This document shows positions 11,652 through 22,900 of a stretch of DNA of 64,000 nucleotides, piece by piece. The DNA comes from Hormiphora californensis (Eukaryota; Ctenophora; Tentaculata; Cydippida; Pleurobrachiidae). Position 1 is the stretch's first letter. The number at the start of each line of letters is the position of its first letter. The position numbers were made by a program, and so were the translations under genes. The notes below the pieces were generated by a model, which saw only the letters and a program-made list of their open reading frames with translations, did not search any database and had not been told where the DNA came from. The stretch lies in assembly GCA_020137815.1 (NCBI GenBank), contig CM035360.1:2927078-2991077 (forward strand). The letters run 5' to 3'.

Positions 11652-14600
11652 ATGGCAGCGACTGAATCCCTGACACTTGAACTCCATAAAACTACCTGCA
11701 CTGACCCGACAGAGGCTGAAACTTTGATGGATTTGTGTACAAACCTCAAATCTCCTGACCGCCGGAAATCATGGAAAACCCAGCGATTGCAGCGCAGTAA
11801 AACCTACTCAGGAAGCCCAAACATGAGACTTTCAACCCCAGAAAATGTCCAACTCCTATCCAACAAATCGGACCCTGGCCTTCCCCCTGTGCCGCTATCT
11901 CCCGTGAACCAGAAAAAGTGGAACAAGACAAATATGAAGAGACGGAGCTCGAACGCCACACAACGACTCAGCCGATCCACAATCGAGGAATGCAGTGGGT
12001 CAGCGCTCAAGGTTGAAGTCCGGAACTCGAGTGAGATTAGTGAAAGGGCCGTTACCCATCGTTTCACGTGTAGCTGTAAGCAGTATTTTGATAACATTGC
12101 CGGGATTGTGTACAAACTACAGCAGTATGAAACAATCAAAGATCTATCACCGGCCGCAACTCTCAGTGCCATTACCACAACGGACAGCGAGAATTCATTC
12201 TTCCCTCCTAGTGATATGGATCTGGTGATGTCTGCAAAAGTATCATCCCCCAGTGATCTCATCACTCCCCCGGACAGGGGGTTTCCAAAGGACAGGGGTA
12301 CTATAAATAACATGGAAACATCATCTTTACCAAAGGAGATAAAGAAGTAAAATCTCGGATCCCAGATAAAATTGTTGCCCTTCCACCACAACCGTTTGTT
12401 GAGGAGTTGTTCCCTGTCCAGAGATCCAGTACTCCTAACGAGGAAGGAGAGACGAATGAGTTCAGTTTCGATTTCGCGGTCCTTGACGACACCATTGTCG
12501 ATCTTCAGGTACAGTCCATCTGTCCTGGCCATGTCGTGTCTATGCTGTATAGTGTATACAGAACCTAATATAATACTATTATTACAGAGCATACAACGGG
12601 AGATTCGGGAGGTATTGGAGAAGGAGAGATGGAGTGGTGATGTGGATGGTGGACGATGCTGTACCCTGAAAGGATGTTCAGCCTCTCCCCTTCATTCCAC
12701 GGCCCTGGGAGGTGAGTTATTTATAGCACCCCTGTTATTAGGAGTGTGAGAATGTGTCTAGAATTCCCTTTTATCATCATAATGATGTTGGGGGCTGGTG
12801 ACAAATCACCCCCCTGCACATTCCATTCTGGCCATGCCCCCCTCCCTCTCAGAGATAGTCTGGTCAGATAGAAGGAAGAAGGGGGTCACGCTGACCGTCA
12901 CAATTCCTCTGTGCAAGGATATAATAGGAACCTAATAAAGGGGGGGGGGGTCACGGACTAATTTGTGTGCAAAATAGGAACGTAATAAAATTGTTGGCTA
13001 GAGGCTGTTAATTATCTTTTACTATAAACATGTGTTAATACCTAATTGATAATTCCCCTCGGCCCTCACTCCCCCTCCTCTAACACCCCTCACACACCCC
13101 TTCTCTCAGTATCAGACTCAATGCTATATCTCCTGTAATCACACCCCCTTCTCTCAGAATCAGACTCAATGCTGTATCTCCTGTAATCACACACCCCTTC
13201 TCTCAGTATCAGACTCAATGCTATATCTCCTGTAATCACACCCCCCTCTCAGGATCAGACTCAGTGCTATATCTCCTGTAATCACACCCCCTTCTCTCAT
13301 GATCAGACTCAATGCTATATCTCCTGTAATCACACCCCCCTTCTCACAGGATCAGACTCAATGCTATATCTCCTGTAATCACACCCCCTTCTCTCACGAT
13401 CAGACTCAATGCTATATTTCCTGTAATCACACCTCCCTTCTCTCAGGATCAGTCTCAATGCTATATTTCCTGTAATCACACCCCCCCCCCCCTCTCACAG
13501 GATCAGACTCAATGCTATATCTCCTGTAATCACACACCCCCCTCTCATGATCAGACTCAATGCTATATCTCCTGTAATCACACCCCCCTTCCCAGGATCT
13601 GACTCAATGCTGTATCTGCTGGTGACGGTATTCACATATCTAGATATCCCATCCATCCTTGAAGCATCCAGAGTCTGTAGGCAATGGCACTGTGCATCCC
13701 TTCACCCTGCTGTCTGGAAAACTGTAACCCTCGACAATCGAACCTTGACGAGCGAGGTAATTAATTATGACTTCAGAATGATAATAATTTAGAGACGGCT
13801 ATTTGGTGTTATTATATATTCACAGATGCAAATTTTTCAATTTCGTTCCGTCTTGCCTGTGTCTCTCAAGACTCTGATTTTAAAACTGTAAATATATATT
13901 CCAATCCCTCGCGGCGATGACCTTATGGGTGATGATTAGTAAAATTTTACTCATGTCCCAGATTTAGGCTCTACAAAATATATGACAGAGTAAAATCATC
14001 TAGCTGATAAAAAACTAAAAATTAAACCTAAAATTCCCACCACCCAATATCCCTGTCAAGAATATTAATTCCAGAATTATCTGCCGTGTTTAACTATACA
14101 GTGTTACAAGTTCTCGAACAAGCCTTACCTGTTGACGTCAAAAATGAAAATCCAAAGTTTTAAATATTTTCAATTTGACACCTACCACGCAAAGTGAAAG
14201 ATAGATAGAAGTTATGAATTAATAATAATAATAATAATAATAATAACTATGTTTATATTCCGCCCATATCCGACAGGGACAGAGCAGCGAAACTGCTGCT
14301 GTCACTGAAGGATGATCTGAACGGTTAATATACTGGTAAGACCTCGCCAACTTATCCCTAATAGAACAAAAAAAATAATAAAGAAAAATTACACCGGCTC
14401 ACATTACTATCGGCTCACATAACTATCGGTGACTGATTACATAACAGACTGAGTTAGAGTCCTGGAACTCTAAAAATTGATATAAAAGTCCGTATATTGG
14501 AAACACAGAAAAACACTCGTGCTATGAAAAACCCCAATTTATGCTTCACACTTCTGCTCGCCACGAGCTTAAATACAGAAAAATAATTAAAAACGGGTAC

Positions 14601-15107
14601 CAGCTAGAGCACATACCTCAGCAAGAAGGAGAGTGTTAAGAGGACAGTCCAGTCTCACCAAAAGCCTCAGTGAAAAGACTAGTCTTGAGCTTAGACTTGA
14701 AAGATTCCACAGACTCAACAGCTCTCAGATCAAGGGGAAGCCTATTCCAGACTTCAGGCAGGTAAACCGACGGACGTCTCTCTCACTGGAATGGGTTGTA
14801 CTTACTTGCTTGGGCCATCAGGCCAAGCCCTTTTAGCGGTATATGAGCATCAGTGGAGAGTGATAAGAATTGGAGAACAGTAACCACAACAGTTTTATAA
14901 TGACCGTTGTTTTTTAGATCTCCAACTGCCCTTCACTAGAGGTCCCACCGGTTTCTATCCCTATTTCTCTCTCTCTCTCGCCCTATCTTCCTTTCTCTCA
15001 GTCTCTCTCCATCTCTCTGGCTCCACATAACATGCTGCGTGATAGAGGTGTGGCCTATTATACTCCTCTCTTCGAAGGTCGGAATGTGCAGACAGGAATC
15101 CAAAGCT

Positions 15108-15191
<84 letters not shown>

Positions 15192-15200
15192 GGAGAAAGA

Positions 15201-15293
<93 letters not shown>

Positions 15294-15372
15294 AAGGAAG
15301 GAGTTAGAGCGAATAGGGAATGACAGATGAACGGAATATTGCTTTCCTGATAGACACCATGATACCTATTAT

Positions 15373-15422
<50 letters not shown>

Positions 15423-18400
15423 TAAAACTGTAAAAAGGAAGTTAAAATGTACCCAGAATGTGTGGAGAATAATATAATGTTATGTAGCACTTCCGGGGAC
15501 CGGTGCATAATAACTATGCTCTTTAGTATACATTTGGAAATTCGCCCCTTTTTTACTTTCTTTTCTTGACTTTTTCATCACCATATAATACACATGATCT
15601 TATTGTCTCTCTATCTCTCTCATTCTCTCTCATTGATTTATCTTCCCTTCTTGGGTAGCCTCTCGTGCTGTAAAGAGGTAACTTGCCAACAGTGTCAAAT
15701 GTCTAACCACCCTCAAACCTGATTTCAGAATTCAGAGAGATAGTGAGAGACAGAGAGAGAGATAGTGAGAACTGAGAGACAGAGAGAGAGATAGTGAGAG
15801 AGAACAAATAGAGAGGGAACGAAAACGAGATAAATAGAGAAAGAAGAGAAAGGGTAGAGCACACACCCGGATGAGGTGAATTTTATAACATGACATGTAA
15901 CATCAGCTCATACAAGCAGAAATCAACTCATAATTCGAGGAACAAGCTGAGTTGAGTGTTTGGAAAGAAGTTTGCGCGCTGAAATCGGCTATTGCTAGTT
16001 TTCGGTGCGCGCGGGCTATGTAAAAAGCGCACCCTCATTGTCTACTGTGAGAGAAAATGAACATCTGAGACAGGAACAAAGTTTAATCTGTCTCTGATCT
16101 AGTCCAACTTGTTCTTGTAAGTTTAAAAAACTGTAGTTGACGTATTACTTATCACCGGTTTCTCCCTCTCAGAGCCATCGAGGAGATACGACCATTCTTT
16201 GCAACTGTTGGGGGGACATTACGAGATTTACGGTTGGATTTGACTGATGACAAAGATACAAACAGGCAAGTATTCCTTCCATTTCTATTCTCCAAAACAG
16301 CAATAAATTGCTCTTTTTCTCGACACTCACCCTTTCTCACTCTAACTTCATTTCTGACAGGATACTTGATGAAACCCTGCCCGTCTGCTCCAGCCTGTGT
16401 AGACTTCACGTAAAGGGTGCTATCTCCGATGAAAACCTAACCCGCCTATCCACATATGTAACAAACATTACCTGCCTAAAAGTCACCGACCTCAGGTTAG
16501 AAATATATGACGTTGTACAGGGTGTCTCACAATGATTGAGCCACCGTCCACCTAAATTCCTGCTGGTGGCGCCAGACCCCATTTGATTCGTGAGACAGTG
16601 CGCTCAGATGGGGTCAGCGGCACCAGACAGCTAAATTCAGGTTGATCGATCATTATTATGAAACACCCTGTTATTTTGTTTGTTTACAACACCAACCTAC
16701 TCAGTAGCTGTTCTAAAACAAATCGCCAATCCATAACACACACCTCCACCCTTGCTCGACCCTATCTCACCAATGTAAACGAAGATTAGACCACATCCTT
16801 GCCTTGTTCGACCATGTCTCACCGCACCGCACACGGTAAAACTTTTACAAATGTAAAACTGAACACTAACACACCTCCCTTCAGCCAGGTGAATAGAACG
16901 AATTTCCACGAGTTCAACAACCTGCATTGTCTCTCTTGTTCTGTTCGAGGCTTCCGTGTCGATGATGTTGAGAATATACGTAAGTAGTGTGGGCAATATC
17001 ACATGGTGGCTACTGGCTAGAGATAAGAGGGGGTTGAAGGGTCTAAATAGTAATTTTCGGGGTTTTTGTTTCGGCATAGCAAGCCCAATTATCGATTTTC
17101 CACACCACTTTTATAACCATCTCCCTTCTCCCTACAGTTGACTGGTTTCCAGTGCTACGTCACGTCACACTAACGGATGGCCCCTCGCTCCACTCCTCCT
17201 CAGTCCAATTCTTCACCTCCCAGTCGGAGCTACAGAGGTTAACATTCAGGAACACATACCTCACTCCACGGGCCCTCGTTTATATTCTCAGTAAGTTGCA
17301 AAGTGTGTGTGTCTTCTCAGTAAGTTGCAAAGTGTGTGTGTGTATTCTCAGTAAGTTGTGTTAGTTTAGTTCCGGGAGGGGGGACTGTGTTAGTTTAGTT
17401 CCGGGAGGGAGGGGGGACTGTGTTAGTTTAGTTCCGGGGGGGGGGACTGTGTTAGTTTAGTTCCGGGAGGGGGGACTGTGTTAGTTTAGTTCCGGGAGGG
17501 GGGACTGTGTTAGTTTAGTTCCGGGAGGGGGGACTGTGTTAGTTTAGTTCCGGGGAGGGGGGACTGTGTTAGTTTAGTTCCGGGAGGGGAGGGGGGACTG
17601 TGTTAGTTTAGTTCCGGGAGGGGGACTGTGTTAGTTTAGTTCCGGGGGGGGGGACTGTGTTAGTTTAGTTCCGGGAGGGGAGGGGGGACTGTGTTAGTTT
17701 AGTTCCGGGAGGGGGGACTGTGTTAGTTTAGTTCCGGGAGGGTGGACTGTGTTAGTTTAGTTCCGGGAGGGGGGGGACTGTGTTAGTTTAGTTCCGGGAG
17801 GGGGGACTGTGTTAGTTTAGTTCCGGGAGGGGGACTGTGTTAGTTTAGTTCCGGGAGGGGGACTGTGTTAGTTTAGTTCCGGGAGGGCGGACTGTGTTAG
17901 TTTAGTTCCGGGAGGGGGGACTGTGTTAGTTTAGTTCCGGGGGGGGGGGACTGTGTTAGTTTAGTTCCGGGAGGGGGGACTGTGTTAGTTTAGTTCCGGG
18001 AGGGGGACTGTGTTAGTTTAGTTCCGGGAGGGGGGACTGTGTTAGTTTAGTTCCGGGAGGGAGGACTGTGTTAGTTTAGTTCCGGGAGGGGGGACTGTGT
18101 TAGTTTAGTTCCGGGAGGGGGGACTGTGTTAGTTTATATTGCTCGTCAAGTAGTGTGGCCCACACGCACAGACCTGTTCAAGTGATTGTATGTGAGGTTA
18201 CATGGTACTTTTAGCATTTTGTACTTGGAATGTCCCCCCCCCCCCTAGCTTGGAATCAGATAATGTTTAATAAGCTCACGAATTTCTGTACTCTTGTGAT
18301 TTTTAGACATCACGTTAATCTAATGTAGAGCTGTGTAAAACATATTTATGGGAAAATGCCAGAATCTGTTTAATTAAGGAGGGTCCAACACTTCTCTTAA

Positions 18401-18702
18401 TTGCAACCAGGCACTGTCAGGCCAATGCTCTGGCAGGCTCAGCATATTTTTAGTAACATCTTTAATGCATATAAAAACTGCTGCATGGTTAATTTGAGCA
18501 GCACTTTTGAGTGACAGTAAATTAAGAGCATGAAGTTTTGGCAGGAATTTCCCATGAAGGGGGTAATAATAATTCTCCAAGCACGAGATTAGAACTGACA
18601 ACTAATTCTAACCACCCTCACCCTCCCCTAGGTACCTGCAAAAAGTTAACCAAACTTGATCTCCTACTACGACCGAGCAGCATTCCCAGCACCCCTTCTT
18701 GG
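11652..18702 (+). CDS. F-box and leucine-rich-repeat protein (SCF ubiquitin-ligase substrate receptor)
   Basis: The first exon (Met at 11652 to about 12508) encodes a Ser/Thr-rich tail without known motifs. Exon 12588-12711 follows. Exon 13596-13756 encodes the F-box core (LLVTVFTYLDIPSILEASR, then VCRQWHCAS and VWKTV). Exons 16173-16265, 16361-16495, 16885-16979, 17138-17290 and 18632-18702 encode LRR-like segments (TLRDLRLDL, SLCRLHVKG, LHCLSC, ELQRLTFRNTYL, TCKKLTKLDL). F-box proteins bind SKP1, and the repeats bind a substrate for ubiquitination. The exon at 16173-16265 ends in a GC donor (GCAAGT). Phase between 13756 and 16173 does not match, so a small exon is missing. Exon 1 changes frame between 12311 and 12347, and the last exon also has an alternative +1 frame open to 18856 that looks coding. 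I suspect single-base assembly errors. The closest FBXL subtype is not identified. Confidence 0.75.
13105..13595. repeat. About ten tandem copies of an acceptor/exon-start unit
   Basis: A 48-55 bp unit containing CTCTCAGGATCAGACTCAAT followed by GCTATATCTCCTGTAATCAC is repeated about ten times and runs directly into the true acceptor and first 20-30 bases of the F-box exon (13596). Most copies keep a potential CAG/GG acceptor, giving a ladder of decoy splice sites. Confidence 0.85.
14221..14850 (-). mobile_element. 3' end of a LINE (CR1/L2/RTE-like) with (ATT)n tail, inside the F-box gene intron
   Basis: On the minus strand at about 14640-14800 the translation reads VWNRLPLDLRAVESVESFKS then KLKTSLF. 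This is the characteristic end of reverse-transcriptase proteins of CR1/L2/RTE-like LINEs. Downstream on that strand, the sequence GGGCGGAATATAAACATAG runs into a run of ATT units (14221-14246), the microsatellite tail typical of such elements. Only the 3' end is present and it is antisense to the host gene. Confidence 0.7.
15108..15417. repeat. (GA)n microsatellite and adjacent (CT)n tract
   Basis: Nearly uninterrupted GA dinucleotides occupy 15108-15286, with a (CT)n run at 15375-15417 in the opposite sense, so the pair can form a long hairpin. Long Glu/Arg or Ser/Leu frames here are artefacts. CT-rich sequence also precedes at 14963-15021, and GA-rich patches follow at 15735-15855. Confidence 0.9.
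16518..16670. mobile_element. Mariner-type MITE carrying a nested short palindrome
   Basis: Ends are CAGGGTGTCTCACAATGAT at the left and the complement of CAGGGTGTTTCATAATAATG at the right. TA precedes the left end and TT follows the right. It is interrupted by the element at 16560-16630, whose 8-bp target duplication lies inside this MITE, giving an order of insertion. It sits in the intron after F-box gene exon 16361-16495. Confidence 0.65.
16560..16630. mobile_element. 71-bp palindromic mini-element with perfect 8-bp target duplication
   Basis: Runs from CTGCTGGTGGCGCC to GGCACCAGACAG and is an imperfect inverted repeat around a centre containing GACAGTGCGCTCAGATGGGG. Direct repeat CTAAATTC flanks it on both sides (16552-16559 and 16631-16638). 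Eight-base duplications are the signature of hAT-group transposases. Confidence 0.8.
17352..18137. repeat. 31-bp minisatellite beginning at an LRR-exon donor
   Basis: About 25 copies of ACTGTGTTAGTTTAGTTCC followed by GGGAGGGGGG, with variable G-run length. Just upstream (17281-17360) two or three copies of TTCTCAGTAAGTTG repeat the end of the exon at 17290 and its GTAAGT donor. The array fills most of the intron before exon 18632. Confidence 0.9.
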
Positions 18703-18910
18703 TGACCAGTACATGGGGAATATCAGGCAGATACAGTCCTCTGTCCTCTTCCGGGATGTTCTGAGTGTCACGATCTGCAAACCACCCCGACCATTTGCAC
18801 TTGTCGCTAATCCTCTTAAAATGATGTTTGGGAAAGAGCGTGAGAATGGAGAGTGAGCGATGAACAAGGGACAATCACCATGGTTACCATTGTGGTTACA
18901 ATCACCTGGT

Positions 18911-18924
18911 GTTACCATGGTAAC
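18911..18924. promoter_or_regulatory. Perfect 14-bp palindrome matching the RFX X-box
   Basis: GTTACCATGGTAAC is a perfect inverted repeat and fits the X-box consensus for RFX factors (GTTNCCATGGNAAC). A second perfect copy lies inside the beta-mannosidase first exon at 20346-20359, and degenerate halves occur at 18878-18890. Function is inferred from the motif only; the coding copy shows that such motifs may be incidental here. Confidence 0.35.
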
Positions 18925-19067
18925 CAGAAATCAAGTTGCGAGAGATACTCATTTTGTAAATTGTAATTAATAAGAGATTGAAGGATGAAGAGACATTATT
19001 ATTAATATTTGAAAAGTTCCGGTCAGTGTAACAACATAGGGAAGGAAGGAGTGAATGAGAGTGAGAG

Positions 19068-19176
<109 letters not shown>

Positions 19177-19293
19177 CGTCTGCGAGCGGGTGTGAAAGAG
19201 AGAGCCAGAATTAGAAAATGTAAGATATACTTTAGAAAACAGCTGTGACTTCTGATTTCATTTTACCTGAACAGTGAACTGCATGTTTCGCTG

Positions 19294-19360
19294 TTGTCTG
19301 GCGACGCCGAACCGATCTCAGCTCATAGTGTGGCGTTTGGGGGTCGGCGTCACCAGACGA
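19294..19360. mobile_element. Old copy of the CTGTCTGG palindromic mini-element
   Basis: TTGTCTGGCGACGCCGA at the left pairs with GGCGTCACCAGACGA at the right. The flanks TTTCGCTG (19286-19293) and TGTCGTTG (19361-19368) agree at 6 of 8 positions, as expected for a decayed 8-bp duplication. Confidence 0.55.
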
Positions 19361-19532
19361 TGTCGTTGACAGCAATTTCATCCTGTTTCATGACTTGGGA
19401 GGGGTTCATCCTGTTTCATTTTAACAGATGACGTGGGAGGAGTTTTGTATCTACCGAAACATGCTCGTTGGAGCAGAGCATATAATATATATTGTATAAT
19501 GCTCCCTTACTCATTTCTATTAAGTTTAGAAC

Positions 19533-19585
19533 TTGTCTGGTGAGTGGTGACCCCGTTTTGACAGTACGCTTAGATCGCCAGACAA
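19533..19585. mobile_element. Short, decayed copy of the palindromic mini-element
   Basis: TTGTCTGG at the left and CGCCAGACAA at the right bound 53 bp that keep the ACAGT...CTTAGAT core. The flanks TTTAGAAC and GTCAGAAC agree at 6 of 8 positions. A further half-copy (CGCCAGACAG) follows at about 19603. Confidence 0.45.
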
Positions 19586-19675
19586 GTCAGAACCTGTTGC
19601 ACCGCCAGACAGGACTTATTTTGTTCAAACCCTTTGAGGGAGGTTCCAACAAGGCAAGTCAAAACAGTTTCTGCA

Positions 19676-19737
19676 CTGTATGGTAGCGCCCTACCCCATT
19701 TGACAGTGTGCTCAGATGGGGTCGCGGCGCCAGACAG
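19676..19737. mobile_element. 62-bp palindromic mini-element with perfect 8-bp target duplication
   Basis: Runs from CTGTATGGTAGCGCCC to GGCGCCAGACAG with the TGACAGTGTGCTCAGATGGG core. Flanked on both sides by TTTCTGCA (19668-19675 and 19738-19745). Confidence 0.85.
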
Positions 19738-19969
19738 TTTCTGCATGATTTTAAAGCATGACACGTTATTTTATTATTCAACGTGAATATATAGGTTTTC
19801 TTAACTAGCGTTGAGTTTGTCAATGACATATTAATTCCGTTCCATTTAAAAAAATTGCTTGTTTTATTTTGACATATTGTGATCTCGAAACCTACTTAAT
19901 CCTTACCGAATCCTCCGTTTGTTGACACCCCTTACTCAACAATCCTCTGTTCTATTTAGAATGTAAAAC

Positions 19970-22900
19970 ATGATCTTTACCCTCCTGATTTTGTTCCCCT
20001 CCCTGGTTGCTAAGGAACAAGCACACCTGGTTGCTAAGGAACACGCACACCCTGATCCAGCCCCGCGGCTACACCTAACAGAATGGACAATACGCTCCGA
20101 GAAACTCTCTCCCTCCCAATTATCTTCAATCCTCCCCATTATCCACGCCTCAAAAAGGGCAGCAGTCCGGAGCTTAGGTCGTATCGAGGTACCGGGGGCC
20201 AGGGTACCGGGCTACGTGCTACCGGAGCTGCACCGGGCTGGTGTTATTGGTGACCCTTTAGCTCGGGATCACGACGTGAAATTCCGGCCCCTCGCACGGT
20301 TAACATGGCTGTATACATGTAATGTTAACGTCTCCTCAGTCTCAAGTTACCATGGTAACCATATGGGAGTCCTGGTGTTTGAGGGTATTGATACCATAGC
20401 AACGGTTATCTTGGATAAAACCCACGTCTACCCAGGTCCAGATAACCAGTTCCGGCGACTTGTCATCCCGCTCACAACACGGCCTGAGAACCCCATGCTA
20501 CATATAGAAGTAGTTATAGAGTCAGCCATGGTTGAAGCAGTGACAAGAGCTGCCCACTATCCCCATCTAGTCCCCCCGGTGTCCTACCCTCCCGTCCAGC
20601 ATGGGGAGAAGGACAGACAGTTCATCAGGAAATCTCCATCATCATTCAGTTGGGATTGGGGTCCAGCGTTCATACCGAGTGGTATTTGGAGGCCGGTTTG
20701 GATCCAGGGAGTTGGAGTGAAGGGGTGGGTGGTGTTGTCGACATCGCTAACAATTCGGTCCTCCAAGGTAACCATGGCTACACATCATGGGTCATCAAAC
20801 GTAACCATGGATACACGTCATGGGTCCTCCAAGGTAACCATGGATACACGTCATGGGTCCTCCAAGGTAACCATGGATACACGTCATGGGTCCTCCAAGG
20901 TAACCATGGATACACGTCATGGGTCCTCCAAGGTAACCATGGATACACATCATGGGTCGACCGGAGAGTGGGAGGTGAACGGAGAGGTTGAACTAATGTC
21001 TGGTGGAAGTACTGAGTTTGTTATCTCACTTGAGTTTCAATCACAGACAGATGGAGAAAAACTGAAGCTGACATCTCCTTTATCACAAACAGAATTTGAC
21101 GTTAAAACGAATATCATAAAATTTTCTGGGCTCGTTTCCAATCCTCGGTTGTGGTACCCGTACACCCTTGGCACGCCTCACCTTTACAACGTCACCATTA
21201 TCATCTGTGACGTCACGATGACATGCTCCACCGTTACCAAGGTGACGGGATTCAGGAATGTCACCCTGGACCAATCACAGCTCGAGAAAGGGAGGATGTT
21301 CCAGTTTATTGTTAATGGGGAGAGGGTGTTTGTGAGGGGTGCTAACATGGTGCCCCTGAGTGTATTTAACGGGCAACAATCGCCCACTCTCATGTTTGAT
21401 AGGTTGGTTTCAAGTTATTAACTTTTAGTTTTAGATTCTCTTCCCATATTTTCATCGATCTGACAATCCAGCTGTCTGGCGCCGCGACCCCATCTGAGCG
21501 CACTGTCAAATGGGGTATGGCGCCGCCATACAGCAATCCAGTTGGTTTTATATATTAATTCCTTGTTTAATTCCTTGTTTAATTCTTTGTTTAATTCCTT
21601 GTTTAATTCCTAGGTTGTTGGGTGCAGGAATGGACACAGTGAGGGTGTTGGGGAGGAGGAGTGTACCAGGGGGAGGAGTTTTATGAAGAGGCTGATCGGA
21701 GGGGAGTTCATGGTGTGGCAGGAAATGATGTTTGCGTGCTCACTTTACCCCGCTGATGATAGGTAATTAATTAGGGCCGCGGTCCGCCCTTCCTTATTAT
21801 AAGTAAACAGTTCATTTATCAGATCTCCTAGATCTAGATGGCCTTGTCTCTCAAAAGACTGCCCACAACTGATATATCTATATGAATATCCCCCCAGGTT
21901 TCTCCATAACGTTGCGGTCGAAGTAAAGGAGCAAGCCCGGCGTCTCTCCCACCACCCTTCCATTATTCTAGTAAGCGGGAACAACGAGAACAAGCAGGGT
22001 CTCCAGGAGAACTGGTACAACATCACAGATAAACCTCTCTACGTCTCAGAATACATGAAACTGTATGATCAGACCATTAGACCAGCCATTACTCCCTACC
22101 TCTCCACCCCCTTCCTCCTATCCTCCCCTTCAAATGGTGAAAGTAGTGGACCGTGGCTGGATGACAACCCGAACAGCCAGTTGTCAGGTGATGTCCATTA
22201 CTATAACTACACAACAAACTGTCTCGATATCTCCACCCTGCCAATCCCACGGTTTGCATCTGAGTTTGGGTGGCAATCATACCCTGCCTTGTCCACTCTA
22301 ACCTCGGCCCTCCACACGCGGGATATCACCTTGGCAACGACAGAACACCGGCAGCATCTAGTGAATGGGAGTGTCCTCCTTGCTCTTCAAATAAAAAGCA
22401 TGTTCTCTGTTGGCCCTGGTAATCATCTCTCCAATATGTCTCTTGTGTACCTCTCTCAGCTTCACCAATCTCTCTGTCTCACCGCACAAATTGGACATTT
22501 TAGAAGATGGTCCACTAAACTTCACCCTGATGGAAGGGGTATGACGGCTGGGACCCTGTTTTGGCAACTGAATGATGTCTGGGCTGCGCCAACTTGGAGT
22601 GTATTGGACGTCAACATGAGGCCCAAAATGGTATGGTATGGGGTACGGGACCAGGGTTACAAAGAGATCATGGTGGTAGGACATTGGAACGGGACACATG
22701 CTGTCCTAAACTTGGCCACCCTTCCCCACCACCCTGTTGTGTCCGCCCTCTCACTGGATGTTTTCCTGTACGATGTCCGCAGTACTGCATCCCTTGATGA
22801 GTGGGGTTTGGACCTGCAGGATGTACCCGCTGGAGCGGAGATATGGGCCGCTGGGAGGGATGAACTGGCAGGGAAATGTAATGATTTGAAACAGTGTTTC

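Noticed and set aside
14936-15418. 160-aa and 94-aa frames of Ser-Leu or Glu-Arg repeats
   Set aside because: Translations of a (GA)n/(CT)n microsatellite; the same holds for frames at 19009, 25004-25503, 46383, 47931-48486 and 62704.
17352-18137. CRISPR-like array because of regular repeats
   Set aside because: Head-to-tail minisatellite without unique spacers, in an animal gene intron.
20650-20991. Second protein encoded in the mannosidase repeat
   Set aside because: Open only because the repeat unit is a multiple of three; the mannosidase frame is conserved on both sides.
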